Positions 12,601-24,558 of a DNA stretch of 64,000 nt are shown here, piece by piece (the first letter of the stretch is position 1; each line of letters opens with the position of its first letter). The DNA is taken from contig JALGQZ010000005.1 of NCBI GenBank assembly GCA_023105745.1, forward strand, positions 2,457,501-2,521,500, given 5' to 3'. This DNA comes from Austropuccinia psidii. Its lineage: Eukaryota > Basidiomycota > Pucciniomycetes > Pucciniales > Sphaerophragmiaceae. The notes beneath the pieces were generated by a model. It made no database searches, was not told the DNA's origin, and worked only from the letters and a program-made list of their open reading frames with translations. The position numbers and the translations under genes are program-made.

Positions 12601-14148
12601 TGGCAATGGTTCTATCGCCGATTAGTGGCTAATCCAAATTATTATAACATGCAAGCGACCGATCATCGACATTTGAGCGATCATTTATCAGAGTTAGTTG
12701 AAACAACTCTTTCGGATTTACAAAGCTCCAATTGCATTGCTATTGAAGATGAGATGGATACAACACCTTTACCACTTGGTATTGTTGCGGCGTATTACAA
12801 CGTCAATTATATTACAGCTGATGTTTTCAGTATGAGTTTGACTGAGAAGACCAAATTAAAAGGAATACTCGAAATTATTTCTGCTGCTCAAGAATTTGAA
12901 TCGATTCCATTGCGTCATGGTGAAGAATCATTGTTGAAAAAAGTCTATGATCGCGTGCCTGTAAAAGTGGCCAAACCTGAATATCTATCACCCCATTTCA
13001 AAACTAACATTTTATTACAAGCTCACTTTAGTCGCTTAACGTTGCCATCGGATCTTATGCTGGATCAAGTGGAAATCTTGAGGAAGGTTCCCAACTTAAT
13101 TTCAGCTGCTGTTGATGTACTTAGCTCTCAAGAATGCCTAAATACAACAGTTGCTATGGAATTTTTCCAAATGATTGTTCAAGCGGTTTGGAACCATGAT
13201 AGTCCGTAAGTAGTTTGGTTGCAGCCATATGTACAGTTTTCAATTTTTGTACTTTGGATCATATCAATTCTATGCTTTTTATGTATTGATGATATCATAT
13301 CTCCGCAATTTTATTGGAGGGACGTTTGAAATATAGCTTGAAGCAGATTCCAGGATTTAGTTCGGAAATCATTCAACGTTGTATTGCGGCCAATGCAAAC
13401 CAGGTAACTGATATCATGGAGTACGTAATCTTCATATCCAAACTCATCAGCCTGGCCTAGTTTTCAAAGAAATTGCGGGCTCAATCGTTCGATCTCTTTT
13501 ATTTTGACTTACAGATGGGAAGATGAGGAACGTAACAATTTGTTACAGATGGATACTAAAAACTTGGCCAAGGTGGCTCAATTTGTAAACTCATATCCAG
13601 CAATTGAAATGGGCTATGAGATTGAGGATGAAGATTCATTAACAACAAATACACCAATTACATTAAAAGTATCATTAACAACCGAAGATGATGATGAAGA
13701 AGAGGGTTCAAAAGCAATGGTGGCTGGCAACGTGGTGATAGCACCGTTTTATCCCATTGTTAAACAAGACTCTTGGTGGCTTATAGTGGAGGATCCGAAT
13801 CAAAAGAAGCTATTAGGATTGAAAAAAGTTACTGGCTCAACTCCATTACCAACCAAACTTGAATTTACAATTTCTACGCCTGGAAAACATGAAGTAAAAT
13901 TAGATTTGATTTCTGAGTTAAGTGTTGCTTTCAGCAAGTTTTTTGATGGGATTCGCTGGATTTACATAAAACTTAGTATTAATATTCTATCTTATTTTAG
14001 CTCTTACATTGGGATCGATCAAGAATTAAAATTTCAATTAAACGTAGTTGAAGGTCAAGATTCATCGTCATCTGAGGATGACGATGATGATGAATCCAAT
14101 GAGGATAAGTCACTGAACGGGGATCAAGATGAAAAAATGAATGAATAA
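6661..14148 (+). CDS. BRR2: Pre-mRNA-splicing helicase BRR2 (U5 snRNP 200-kDa subunit), 10 exons
   Basis: Ski2-like RNA helicase that unwinds U4/U6 during spliceosome activation in the nucleus. Exons: 6661-6696, 6794-8422, 8539-9678, 9742-10121, 10214-12331, 12411-12512, 12570-13205, 13337-13420, 13515-13916, 14001-14148. These sum to 6,675 nt, or 2,224 residues, close to the family length (about 2,140-2,160 in human and yeast). All nine introns are GT-AG. The start is set by the 12-codon first exon, which restores the conserved [14 protein letters not shown] opening. The N-terminal region has an Asp/Glu tract at about 225-270. Cassette 1 has APTGAGK (549-555) and DEIH (662-665), then a winged-helix/Sec63 module. 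Cassette 2 has SATGSGKT (1397-1404) and DEIH (1509-1512), then a second Sec63 module with an acidic Ser-rich tail. All exon joins fit the Brr2 alignment I know. No defect is seen, so it is presumably functional. It is the only confident host gene here. Confidence 0.96.
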
Positions 14149-17100
14149 CATTTTTTTGTCAAAAACTTGCGAAGGTTGTTGGTGCAAATGGCCACAGAAA
14201 ATTTTCGCTATATCATGTTTCTTGTATGTTATAAAACTCAAGTGCTTTAGTTTTTTGGCGTATTATACATCTATATAAATCTATATACATTTCTTCTTTT
14301 AGTTGATTTCAAAAGGACAAAAATGCCATGTGCCTATGGGCGCCTATTTTAATTTTTGAGTTGTCATCAATTCAATATCTAGAACTGCAAAAATTGCGGT
14401 AAATACCTCAAGTGATCACGACGTGAAGCTGTCTCGACTGTGGTTGTAGATCTTTCTTTAAGTATGTTCTGTAGCCAGAATTTACAGTAGTTTGCTTACA
14501 GATCTCACCGCCATAAGCAAAAATTGAACACCTACTGGATAAGTGTGTCCTTGTCAGCCAAGTTGGACACAGGTCAGAATTCAGTTTATAACATCGGCCA
14601 GACATGAGTCTTCAAGTGAGAAGGTTGACAAGAAATCATGCAAACACATGCAAGGCTGATGTGTAAATCCTATTCAGTATGTGAACAACTTAAAGTGTTG
14701 TGCTGGAATTGTAAAATAATGAAGAGAAATTCAACTCTGTTTTCTCAGAAATTCTAAACGTGGAATATCTGACATTACGGACCATTTGAGGCTTTATAAA
14801 TAGGAGGGGGCTTGTAAAAGTAAAAACCTTCTTCAAAAGCTTCATGTTTTTGCATAAAAATGACAGCCTTATATGACTTGTGAAGATTCTTGTCAATTTT
14901 TTGTAAAGCCTCAATTTATCTCAAGACATTTGATGTATCTATAAAAAAATGATAAATCACAAATCAATTTTCATATTGAATTAAAATGGAGCTAATATAT
15001 TGAAATTATTATTTGGAATCAGTTTTTTTTTGAAAAAAATCAATATTTCTTTAAAATAAGCTTTTCAATTTTTAAATAATGAAACTCATTAGTTTAAAAT
15101 AAAAATGTATATTTATTTTTTTCAAGATTTTTTTTTTTAAATACAAATTCAAGAAAATAATAAATGAATTATGATTTAAATTTAAAATAATTATATTAAT
15201 ATTGAAGAAAATCCTTATGAAAAAATTTAAAATAACTTTTGTTTTGTATTTATAGATTATTGAAAAAAGTAGATTATCATCATTATTTTAATTTATAAAT
15301 TTTGATTTGGTTTTAAAATAAATTTGAATTTCAAAAATTAAAAAAAAAAAAAACAAAGAAAGAAAAAGAAAAAAGAAAAAAGTTAAATATTATGTTTCAA
15401 GTTTTTAATTTTTAAAATAATTAAAATAGAAAATTAAATGAGAGATTTTCTGATTTTAATTGTTTATTTTTTTTTTGAATTATTATTTTTTTTTTAATCA
15501 ATTATAGTTTTAGAGAAAGTCTTTTTTTTTTAAAAAGTAAAAATTTTAAGAGTTAATATATTTTTAGTAAGATTTAATTAGAATTTTTTAATCAAAAAAT
15601 TCACTTTAATTGATAATTTGTATTGTGTACTTTACATAATCTAAAAGATTGGCATTGAGAAAAATCAAACTTAAAACTAAAATATTAACTAAATATGCTT
15701 AAATTCTTATTATATCCTTTGAAATATACTCTTTTATAACAAGTAAATGATGATTGGAAAAATCATTTACTTAATTTTAACATGTGTTAAGTTAAACTAT
15801 TTTAACCAAATGTGAATTTTGATGACTTATTTCGAGATATATAGTTCTTGAGTTCAAAAAAAATTTGATTATTTTCCTAAGGGAATTCTGAATGCATGCC
15901 ACCCTTGGGTAAATCAAAAGACAGGATGAATTTAGTTTACACATTAGCAAATGCATTCCCCATAAAGGGTTTAAGCCTTTTTATGAGGCTAAAACAAGAT
16001 TGATATATTTTTTAAAGAAAAACATTTGATTTAAAAAAAGAATCATGAAATGACATGAACATGAAAAAATGTTGAGCTTCACAAAAATTGAAAATACCCA
16101 TAAATCAAAATTAAAGAAAATACAATAAGAACTAATAAAAATACACACATAGACAAAAATGAAAAAACAAAGACCTTAAAAAAAGAGAAATCAAGCCAAA
16201 ACAACCATAATATTTTTAAGAAACAATTAGAAACCTCAAAAAGAAACCAAACCAATACCTAAGAACCCCAAAAAAACCAACCAAACAAAACAACAAAGGG
16301 TTCAAAAGGGAAAGAAATACAAAAAAACTTAATAAGAAGGATTAAATCAATGGTTAAAAACACCCCCCAGAAAAACTCATAAATAATATTTCCAAAAGAA
16401 AGCTAAAACCCCAAAAACCCAAAAATAATGAACACAAAACTCCATATAGAAGCCAGGAAAACCCCTAATAATAATAATTTTGAAGAAAAAAAAGGCCAAA
16501 TTTCCCATTTTCCCAAAATCCAATAGTTATGAAAAAAGGCCAAAAGCCACCCAAATGAAACAAAAAATTGTATTTAGGACCCCTCCACCCAAAAAAAGAA
16601 ATGAAATCAAGTACCACAAAGAACATACCACCAAAATTACTCAGAAAAAACCCAAAGTCCAAAAAATTACAAAAAATTCAAATGTTTTTGGGAAAAACTG
16701 GGGGGGAATTATTAACTTAGAATCAAAGGAGAAAGTTATTAATGACTTTTCTTCTTTCATAATATCTATTTTTTGCTATCAATTTGAAGAATTTAGTTTT
16801 ATTAAAACCATCTGAATCCCCAGGTCCAGGAAGAAAAATTTGGTTTGAAAGCCAGGGCATATCTTTTAGATTATGACCCACAAATTTTCAAAATTTACTG
16901 GAATTTATTTGCCAAATATTTTCAATTTAGTTCAAACCCCATTAATTTATACCTTTCCTTTGAAACTCATAAGTCATATCAAATTCACAAATCCCCAACA
17001 ATGATTTCTTATTTTATGAGCTATAATTTACCACAAAAAATTATCACTTTTCAAATTCTTAGATTTATTAAGCTAATCTCCTTTAAAGCCAAAAAAATAC

Positions 17101-17443
17101 TGATTTTTCTCAGGTTCCAATGGATCACCAAGCTCAAAATGTTTTCTATTTTTTAAAGTTACCCCCCTTATTCACCTAAAAATTTCATCATTATTTTTCA
17201 AATTAACCCTCATTCAATCTAATTATTTTTTTCCCTTTTTCACATGAAATATCACCAAGAGTTTATAATCTCAACTCCACACACTAAAAGAAGTTACCAA
17301 GAAGATGAGCACATTTTTGACAACTTGAAGGATGCTTTTATGGCTGAAGTATATGCATGTTTCAAAAGAATGGGAGGCTATAAATTGAATAAATTTGAAA
17401 TTATTTGTGAAAAATCTTTTAAAATAAGCAAAATTAGTCCTAA
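14149..17443. other. Intergenic AT-rich region downstream of BRR2
   Basis: BRR2 3' flank, then low-complexity DNA. About 14940-15600 is very AT-rich with many A/T homopolymers. About 16080-16690 is A+C-rich on the plus strand and poor in G and T. Short open frames at 16480-16815 and 16845-17156 follow this composition and look like chance. A 67-codon frame at 17244-17443, stopping soon after the retroelement insertion point when the flanks are joined, has more normal codon use but no recognisable similarity. No RNA gene or LTR was recognised. Confidence 0.6.
14408..14605 (-). CDS. Possible small Cys-containing ORF, unrecognised
   Basis: A 65-codon open frame, MSGRCYKLNSDLCP..., with four cysteines, in a patch (about 14400-14660) of more balanced composition than its surroundings. 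An in-frame TGA lies just upstream of the ATG, so either it is complete as read or it is a terminal exon of a spliced gene. There is no signal peptide in the frame and no family is recognised. It could be chance, or conserved 3' flank of BRR2 read antisense. Confidence 0.2.
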   Translation of the reverse strand: MSGRCYKLNSDLCPTWLTRTHLSSRCSIFAYGGEICKQTTVNSGYRTYLKKDLQPQSRQLHVVIT

Positions 17444-18839
17444 TGTCACAACCATGGCAATTCACCTCCTTGGATCCGCATATGGCATATCAAGCCACAG
17501 TTCTTTTATGGCCAATTGGCCATATCCATCACCAGTGGCCAATATGGCCACGTCATCATCTTATGGACCATTTAGGGCCTTCATGGCCCTTCACCTCAAT
17601 CCAGAACCCATAGCGGCAATTTATGCCCAAATGGGTATTTCTGGTCATTTCCCTCAAAAACAGGGGAAATGGCCCAAATGGCTGTTTTTGGCCATTTGGG
17701 CTCATAATGCGCATTTGCGCACTTTTGCGCACTTTGACGCAAAGTGTCCAAAAGACACTTTCCCGCCTCTTGGGCCAGTTTTTGGCTCAGAACCCAAAAG
17801 TGGCCAAAAACCCCAAAGGGCCCAGAAACACCTTTCCAAGCTCTGAAGCCATCACATTCATCCTTTTCCCCTCTGCCTTTCCATCTCAAGACCTTTGGAC
17901 ATAATCTTCTTGCCAATGAACCAATATGCCATAAATGATGTTATATATCATTGTGCATCATTTTTCAACAGCAATTCAATGGTGGAAATATCAAATGGTC
18001 ATTTCAACATTCCAACATCTCATCATGTCATCAAGGCACCCAATCATTCAGAGGAATCATCAAGGCTCAAGAGCAAGTGTTTCAGCGTCAAAGACCAATG
18101 ACGCCATCAAGCAGTCATTGGTTATTCTCACTCCAAGTATTCCTTCCAAGGGAATACTGTCAATTTATTCTCAAAGTGTATTCAAGAGGCAGTGCCAAAA
18201 AGAAGGTGTCAAGTGTCAAAGCTCCACTCAATCCATCTTGGCAACCATATTCATTTCAATACAGTCTGGATCCATCAAGAACTGTATTTCATTTTCAAGC
18301 ATGGGAAATTGATTAAACCCAATTCAATTTCAATATTAGCCAGCTGTATCAATTCCCAAAACAATCAATACAGCCTCAAGGATCAATACAGATCAGTTTT
18401 CAGCCTGAAGAACTCAAGGTCCCAGCTACCCTTTCCACCCTGGGATGCTTTTTCCCAGTTAATTAATATACTTTGATTTTATTTTATCTTTATTTTCTTC
18501 TCATTTTAGTTAAGCAAATACTGATATTATTAAGTCAGTCATTTAGCACTTTTCTCTTTCTCTTTCTTTGCCTGTCAATGGATATTTGGTGGTCATATCC
18601 TTACTAATTCCATTATTCATTTTTGGCAGGTTGAAACAGTGATTAAGGACTTACTTGGTTGGCTCTTTGGCCATTTGGATTCCCTTTCCTCTTTGCATCT
18701 CATCTTGTACCTGCATATCTTATAGAGGAATTCATTCTTATTACTTTTATTCTTCATTCTTTTGGAGTCTTCCAAGTGAGTTCCCTGATTACTGAGTGCC
18801 AGGCCACTCTTGTATTTCTGTCCAAGAGCCCCTGTGACA
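17444..18839 (+). repeat. Family G 5' LTR
   Basis: 1,396 bp, TGTCACAACC to CCCCTGTGACA. Differs from the 3' LTR by scattered substitutions and several indels: a shorter TTGCGCAC microrepeat near 17710, a missing segment near 17570, and an extra stretch near 17805. Long spurious open frames (for example 17935-18312) recur in the other LTR copy and are not genes. Confidence 0.93.
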
Positions 18840-19611
18840 TTATATTAATTAACTCATAATTTCTCTTCATTCTGTTCATTCTTTCTTTATAATTTCATTC
18901 ACTCATTTCATCAAAATTATGATTCTTTTACGCTTATGAACTTAATGATTCATCGTCACCTCTCAATTTTCATTCATTCATTCTTCATTTTGAAAATTGA
19001 AAGCTGACCCATTTTTATTTTTGTTATTCTATTTAAAATCTTTTTCAAATAATCAATTTTCATTTCATTCATAATTCAGGCGTCATCTCGATTTTCTTTG
19101 ATTTTCAAATTTTTCATCAAGATATTCAGACACGTTATTCACATCAAGATTCATAATTGATTCATTCTTCAAGAATTTTGGTTTTTAAATAATAATTAAC
19201 TTGATTTTGATTGATTGATTGATTTGACATATTTGATATTGACCTCAAGAAAATTGATTGACCTGAAGATTTCATCGATTTTTCTGATTTTTCACATCAA
19301 GAATTTTGACATAAATTGATTTTTCTTCAAGATTTCATTTGATTGATTGATTTTTTTGCAAGACTTTGATTTTTTATTGATTTGATTCATTGATTTATTG
19401 ACTTGAATACTTCATTTTGATTTGATTCATTGATTTACTTCAAGAAATTGATTTGATTTTGACTTCAAGACTTCATTTGATTTTGATTTTATTGACGTAC
19501 TTGAAGATTTTCATTTTATTCATTGATTTTTCCTCAAGATTTGATTGTTGACTCTTTTCACTTCAAGCAAATTTTGGTTTAATTCATTTATTTCATTTTA
19601 TTCCTGATATC
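18840..19611 (+). other. Family G leader, TTGATT/TTCAAGA-rich low-complexity sequence
   Basis: Untranslated stretch between the LTR and the Gag ATG. From about 19040 to 19600 it is T-rich and built of degenerate repeats of TTGATT, ATTTGATT and CTTCAAGA. No open frame and no clear primer-binding site. It may contribute RNA packaging or structure in the element, but nothing in the sequence proves this. Confidence 0.6.
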
Positions 19612-20874
19612 ATGCCTGTTCAACACTCACCTCTGGCAAGACAGACAAGATCTCAGGCCAGAGCTCAAGCTGTTCTCACTCCAACTCCAAGAGCTCCTCT
19701 AGATGGCACCCCAGCAGTTCCTCAACTGAGGGCCCAATTAGATAGAGGACCCCGCATGGAAGGAAGGAAGAGGGCCAAGAAGATCATGTTCATTCTCAGG
19801 AGTAGTTGGCGTATTTCCAGGACTTTCAAGGACCATTTTCAAAGGTCCAGGTGAAGATGGTGAAGAGGAAGAGTCTGATGGTACTGAAGGTGTCCCTGCT
19901 CCGGTGGAGGACCAACTCTAGCCCAGTGTAATCAGCCTGAACCATCTCTATTGGCCATCATGCAGCAAATGACTCAAATTATGACCAATCTTCAAGCAGC
20001 TTCATCCTCTGAAGCATCAAGACCACCAGCCTTCAAGACTCCATCTATGAAGGCACCGGAATGCTTTGATGGGACTCAGCCCTTCAAAGTTAGAAGTTTC
20101 ATTCAGTCTTGTCAATTGATATTTCATAATGATCCGGAAAACTTCGCTCAAGAAAGAAGGAAGGTCCTTTATGCCACTTCATTTCTCATTGGCAGGGCTG
20201 CAAAATGGATTGAGCCTTATCTTTCCAATCTCACCAATCAAGACTCAAATTACCTTCTCAATTCTTGGCCTTTATTTGGATCTCAACTTTTCACTCTATT
20301 TGGTGACCCGAATGAAGTCAGAAAAGCAGAAGCTGAGTTGGATTCTTTAAGAATGAAATAAGGTGGGCATGTATCTTTATACATTGCTGATTTCAGAAGT
20401 TTATTCTCAAGAATCGGGGGTTGGGGTGAAAGAGCTCTCATCCATCATTTCAGGAAGGGATTGCCAGCCAGGATTTTGGATCAATTGGCCTCCCATCCTT
20501 CAAGAATTGACTCTCTTCAAGACTTAATGGACGTTACCCTGGAACTTGATACCAGGTACCATGAGAGGCAAAATGAAAAGAGTCATCATCAAGAGAAGAA
20601 GCCAGAAGCCTCAAAGTCAAGTTCTTCTCATCCTCAAAATTCTTCAAGCTCAAGTCAAAAGAAGAAGAAGAATTTCTAGAAGAGGGACAAGCCCCATTCT
20701 TCTTTGTTTAATAAAGATTTCAAGCTCATGAACTCTGAAAAAGAAAGAAGAATCAAGGAGGGTCTTTGTACCTATTGTGGTGGGAAGCATAGTATTGAGT
20801 CCTGTTTCAAAATGCCTCAAAACAAGCTTACCCAACCGTCAGGCAAATTTCCCAGCCAGGGGAAAGCCTGAGTG
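19612..20874 (+). pseudogene. Family G gag (capsid and zinc knuckle), broken
   Basis: Starts MPVQHSPLARQTRSQARAQ. The frame shifts after about 50 codons and returns by about 19951, giving the capsid-like segment (MQQMTQIMTNLQAASSSEAS... through the ECFDGTQPFKVRSFIQSCQ region). In-frame stops follow at 20359 (TAA) and 20677 (TAG). A CCHC zinc knuckle (CTYCGGKHSIESCF) is encoded around 20767-20808. The frame ends at a TGA just before pol opens in another frame at 20886. The gag of a functional copy would package the element RNA. This one cannot make full-length protein. Confidence 0.88.
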
Positions 20875-20885
20875 AAGATCATGTT

Positions 20886-23800
20886 GTGTTCAATGGTCTT
20901 CACAGTTTTCCATCCAGAGCACAATTGTGCATTCTGAATACTGGTGTCAAAAATTCTCTTAAATTCTTTGTTTTTTCTTCTCTTTCTGATGTTTTTTACA
21001 GTATTCTCATTGATTCTGGTGCTACCAACTCATTTATTGCAAAGCAGTTTGTTCACAAGTATTCATTGACTATGTCAGAACTTCCAGAGAAGATTCCCCT
21101 CATCATTTTAGACTCCTCTGAGTCTCCTTCTTTATTTGTGACTCACCATACTAAATATATGGTTGAGCTCCCTTCCTTCCCAAACTTTGAATGGGAATTT
21201 TTAGTCATTGATACTCCCAAGGGAGAAGACCTCATATTGGGTTTTGACTTTCTTAATCATTTTAATCCGTTTATTGATTGGAGGCAAGAATTGATCACCT
21301 TTAATTCTGATCATAAGGACTATAATGATCCTTCAATTTCTTTTAGTAATGACTTTTCTTCTGCCAAATCATGTGCAGCTCTTGTTGGTGATTCTAGAAC
21401 ACCATCATTTCCGTCTTCTGTCCATATTCCTTCCCTTAATTCCCATCAGTAATTACTATCATCTAGAGATGAAGTCTTCAAAGAGATTCAAGATGTTGGA
21501 GAAGATAATTCTGTATCTTCACTTCACCTCTTCTTTGGGAATATGGACCTTCCTCCTTCATCTTATCATGACTCCCTGGAGGAGTTGTGGGATGAAGAGG
21601 AAGAGCCAGAAGAAATAGAAACCGTGATGAAGGTTGCTCCCTCTGTTTATCACCAGTACTTGGATGTATTCTCCAAGGTGAAAGCAGAAAAACTTCCTCC
21701 TCACCGTGCCTGTGATCATCATATCGAGCTGGAGGGGTCTCTACCTCCAGTTGGGGTGATCTACTCTTTATCAAACCAAGAGTCAGATACACTCAGGGCC
21801 TACATTTCAGAGAATGTAGAGAAAGGTTTCATCCGGCCAAGCTCCTCTTTTACAGGAGCACCTGTTCTTTTTGTCAAAAAGAAAGATGGTGGCCTCCGTT
21901 TGTGTGTTGATTACTGCAAACTCAATGCTGTTACTAGGAAGAACAAGTATCCTGTTCCTCCTATGAATCAGCTTCTCACTGTTTTCAATGGTTCTTCTAT
22001 CTTCTCCAAGATTGATTTGCGTGGTGCATATAACCTGCTCAGAATCAAGGAAGGTGATGAACATTTGACTTGTTTTAGAACCAAATATGGTAGTTATGAG
22101 TACTTGGTTATGCCATTTGGGCTTACCAATGCTCCTGCTTCTTTTCAAAATCTTGTCAATGATATTTTTTATGATCTTCTTGATGTTTATGTTGTGGTTT
22201 ATTTGGATGACATTATGGTCTTTTCCAAGTCTGAGGAAGAACATGTCACTCATGTGTCCACTGTTCTTTCTAGACTCAGAGCCAATAACCTCTTTGCTAA
22301 GGCGTCCAAATGCCTATTACATGTTTCTAGTGTAGAGTATTTAGGTTATGTTGTTTCTTCTGAAGGCCTCAAGATGAACCAAGCAAAAGTCCAGCAAATT
22401 CTCAATTGGCCACCTCCAAGAAACCTCAAGGCTCTTCAATCATTCCTTGGCTTTGCCAATTTTTACCGCCTTTTCATCAAGAATTATTCAAAGAAGATTA
22501 GTTCACTCACTAGTTTCCTCAAGAAAGATTCCCGTTTTCCCCTCAATGAGGAAGCTCTTAGACAGTTTCATCAACTCAAAGAGGCATTCACCACTGCTCC
22601 AATCTTTCTCTACCCACCATTGTAGAGACCGATGCATCAGATTATGCCTTGGGTGCTGTACTGAGTCAGGTCTCTGACTCAGGAAAACATCCCATTGCAT
22701 TTGATAGCCGCAAGCTTCTCCCAGCTGAGCTCAATTATAAGATACATGACAAGGAACTCCTTGGCATAGTCTGGGCTCTCAAGCACTGGAGGGTTTTCCT
22801 TCTTTCAATTTCTTTCCCTTTTGAAGTTCTCACCGATCATTCATCTCTTCAATATTTTATTTCTTCCAAGATTCTCACTCGCCGTCAAGCCTGCTGGGCT
22901 GAATTTTTATCTGAATTCCATTTCTCAATCACTTACCGCCCTGGCCGCTTGGCCACCCTTCCAGATGCCTTGTCACATCGGGATGACGTTTACCCAGAGA
23001 GGGGGGAGGATTTCATCAGAAAGAATCCAATGAACTATCAGAAGATAATCAAGCAAGATGAAATTCAAGCCTCAAAGTTTTTTGCAGTCAAGGTGGATTC
23101 ATTTTCAAATTTGATTGATTCAATTCAGAAGGCAGTGTGGCAAGATTCTCAATATAGAAGTGTCCTTGAAGATTTGGGTAAAGGTAAATCTGTCCAAGAT
23201 TATTCTCTTGATTCCTCTTCCAAACTTCTCCTTTTCAAAGATCGGGTGGTGGTCCCAAATGACCCCACAATCCAGCTCAATATACTTCAAAAGCGGCATG
23301 ACTCTCCTCTAGCTGGACACCCTGGCCAAGAGAAGACTCTCAAACTTGTCAAGCAGGATTTTCACTGGTCCGGCATGACTCAATTTATCAAGGATTATGT
23401 ATCATCCTGTCAACAGTGTTCAAGAAACAAAAATATTCATCACAAGAACTTTGGACTCCTCAAGCCTCTTCCAATTCCAAGTGGTCCTTGGATTTGCCTT
23501 TCAATGGATTTCATCACTCAATTGCCATTGTCCAATTCCTTTGATTCAATTTTAGTCATAGTGGACATATTCTCAAAAATGGCAGTTTTTATTCAAACAA
23601 TAGCTTCAATCACTTCATTAGATTTGGCCCATTTATTCATCAAGAATATTTTCTCAAAGCATGGCCTTCCTTCAAGCATTTTTAGTGATTGAGGTTCTCT
23701 TTTTGTTTCTTCCTTTTGGACCAACCTTTGTCAGCAGCTCAAGATTTCAAGAGACTTGTCAACGGCTTATCATCCAGAAACTGATGGACGGACAGAGAGG

Positions 23801-24558
23801 GTAAATCAGATACTAGAATAGTACCTTTGGATGTATGTCAGTTATCATCAAGATGATTGGAACACCTGGCTCCCTCTGGCTGAATTTGCCTACAATAACT
23901 CTGACCACTCTTCAACAAAACAATCACCGTTTTTCACTGTTTATGGAAGAGATCCTCATTTTGACTCAGTTCACATCACTCAAGATACTCCGGCTGGAAA
24001 GTTATCAACAAAAATCCAATAAGTACAGCAAGATGTCAAGAGAGAACTTGAAGTTGCCATAAACAGGTTTAAGAGGTATGCAGATAAAAGTAGAGCAAGT
24101 CCACCTGTTTTCAATCCCAGTGACATGGTATGGCTATCTTCCAAGAACATCAAATCAACCAGACCCACCAAAAAGCTGTCTGAAAGCTGGCTGGGTCCTT
24201 TTCCAATCTTGAAGAAAGTCAGCACTTATGCCTATCACCTCAATGGAAATCCATCCACCCAGTCTTCCATATATCCCTCCTGGAACCAGTCAAGACATCA
24301 ACAATCCCAAATCGGCATCAAGAGCCTCCTCCTCCAATCACCATTGAAGAAGAAGAGGAATGGGAAGTCTCTCAAATACTGGACTCAAAGCTCAAGAGAG
24401 GAAAATTATGGTATCTGGTGGAATGGAAAGGTTTCAGTCAAGACCCAGAAAGATCCACTTGGGAACCAACCGAAAACCTCAAGAATTGTCCTGAACTTGT
24501 CAAAGATTTTTGTTCATTATATCCTGACAAGCCTGGGCCAAATTCTTCAAAAGCTTGA
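20886..24558 (+). pseudogene. Family G pol (PR-RT-RNaseH-IN-chromodomain), broken
   Basis: Protease with ILIDSGATNSFI near 21010; in-frame TAA at 21450. Reverse transcriptase 21543-22625 with VKKKDGGLR, LVMPFGLTNAP and the catalytic YLDD near 22200. A frameshift near 22625 precedes RNase H (TDASDYALGA). Integrase has the HHCC zinc motif (about 23290-23420) and D-D-E core, with stops at 23690 (TGA), 23819 (TAG) and 24020 (TAA), and another frameshift near 24240. A chromodomain (WYLVEWKGFSQDPERSTWEP) ends at the TGA at 24556. Domain order is typical of Ty3/gypsy chromoviruses. The copy is inactive. Confidence 0.9.

Noticed and set aside
16480..17156. ORFs of 103-111 codons downstream of BRR2
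   Set aside because: Composition-driven (Lys/Phe/Ile-rich), no motif, no start or splice context.
17935..18476. Clusters of 90-180-codon ORFs in the family G LTRs (also 25882-26440)
   Set aside because: Several frames are open at once, they lie wholly inside LTRs, and they differ by frame-breaking indels between the two copies.
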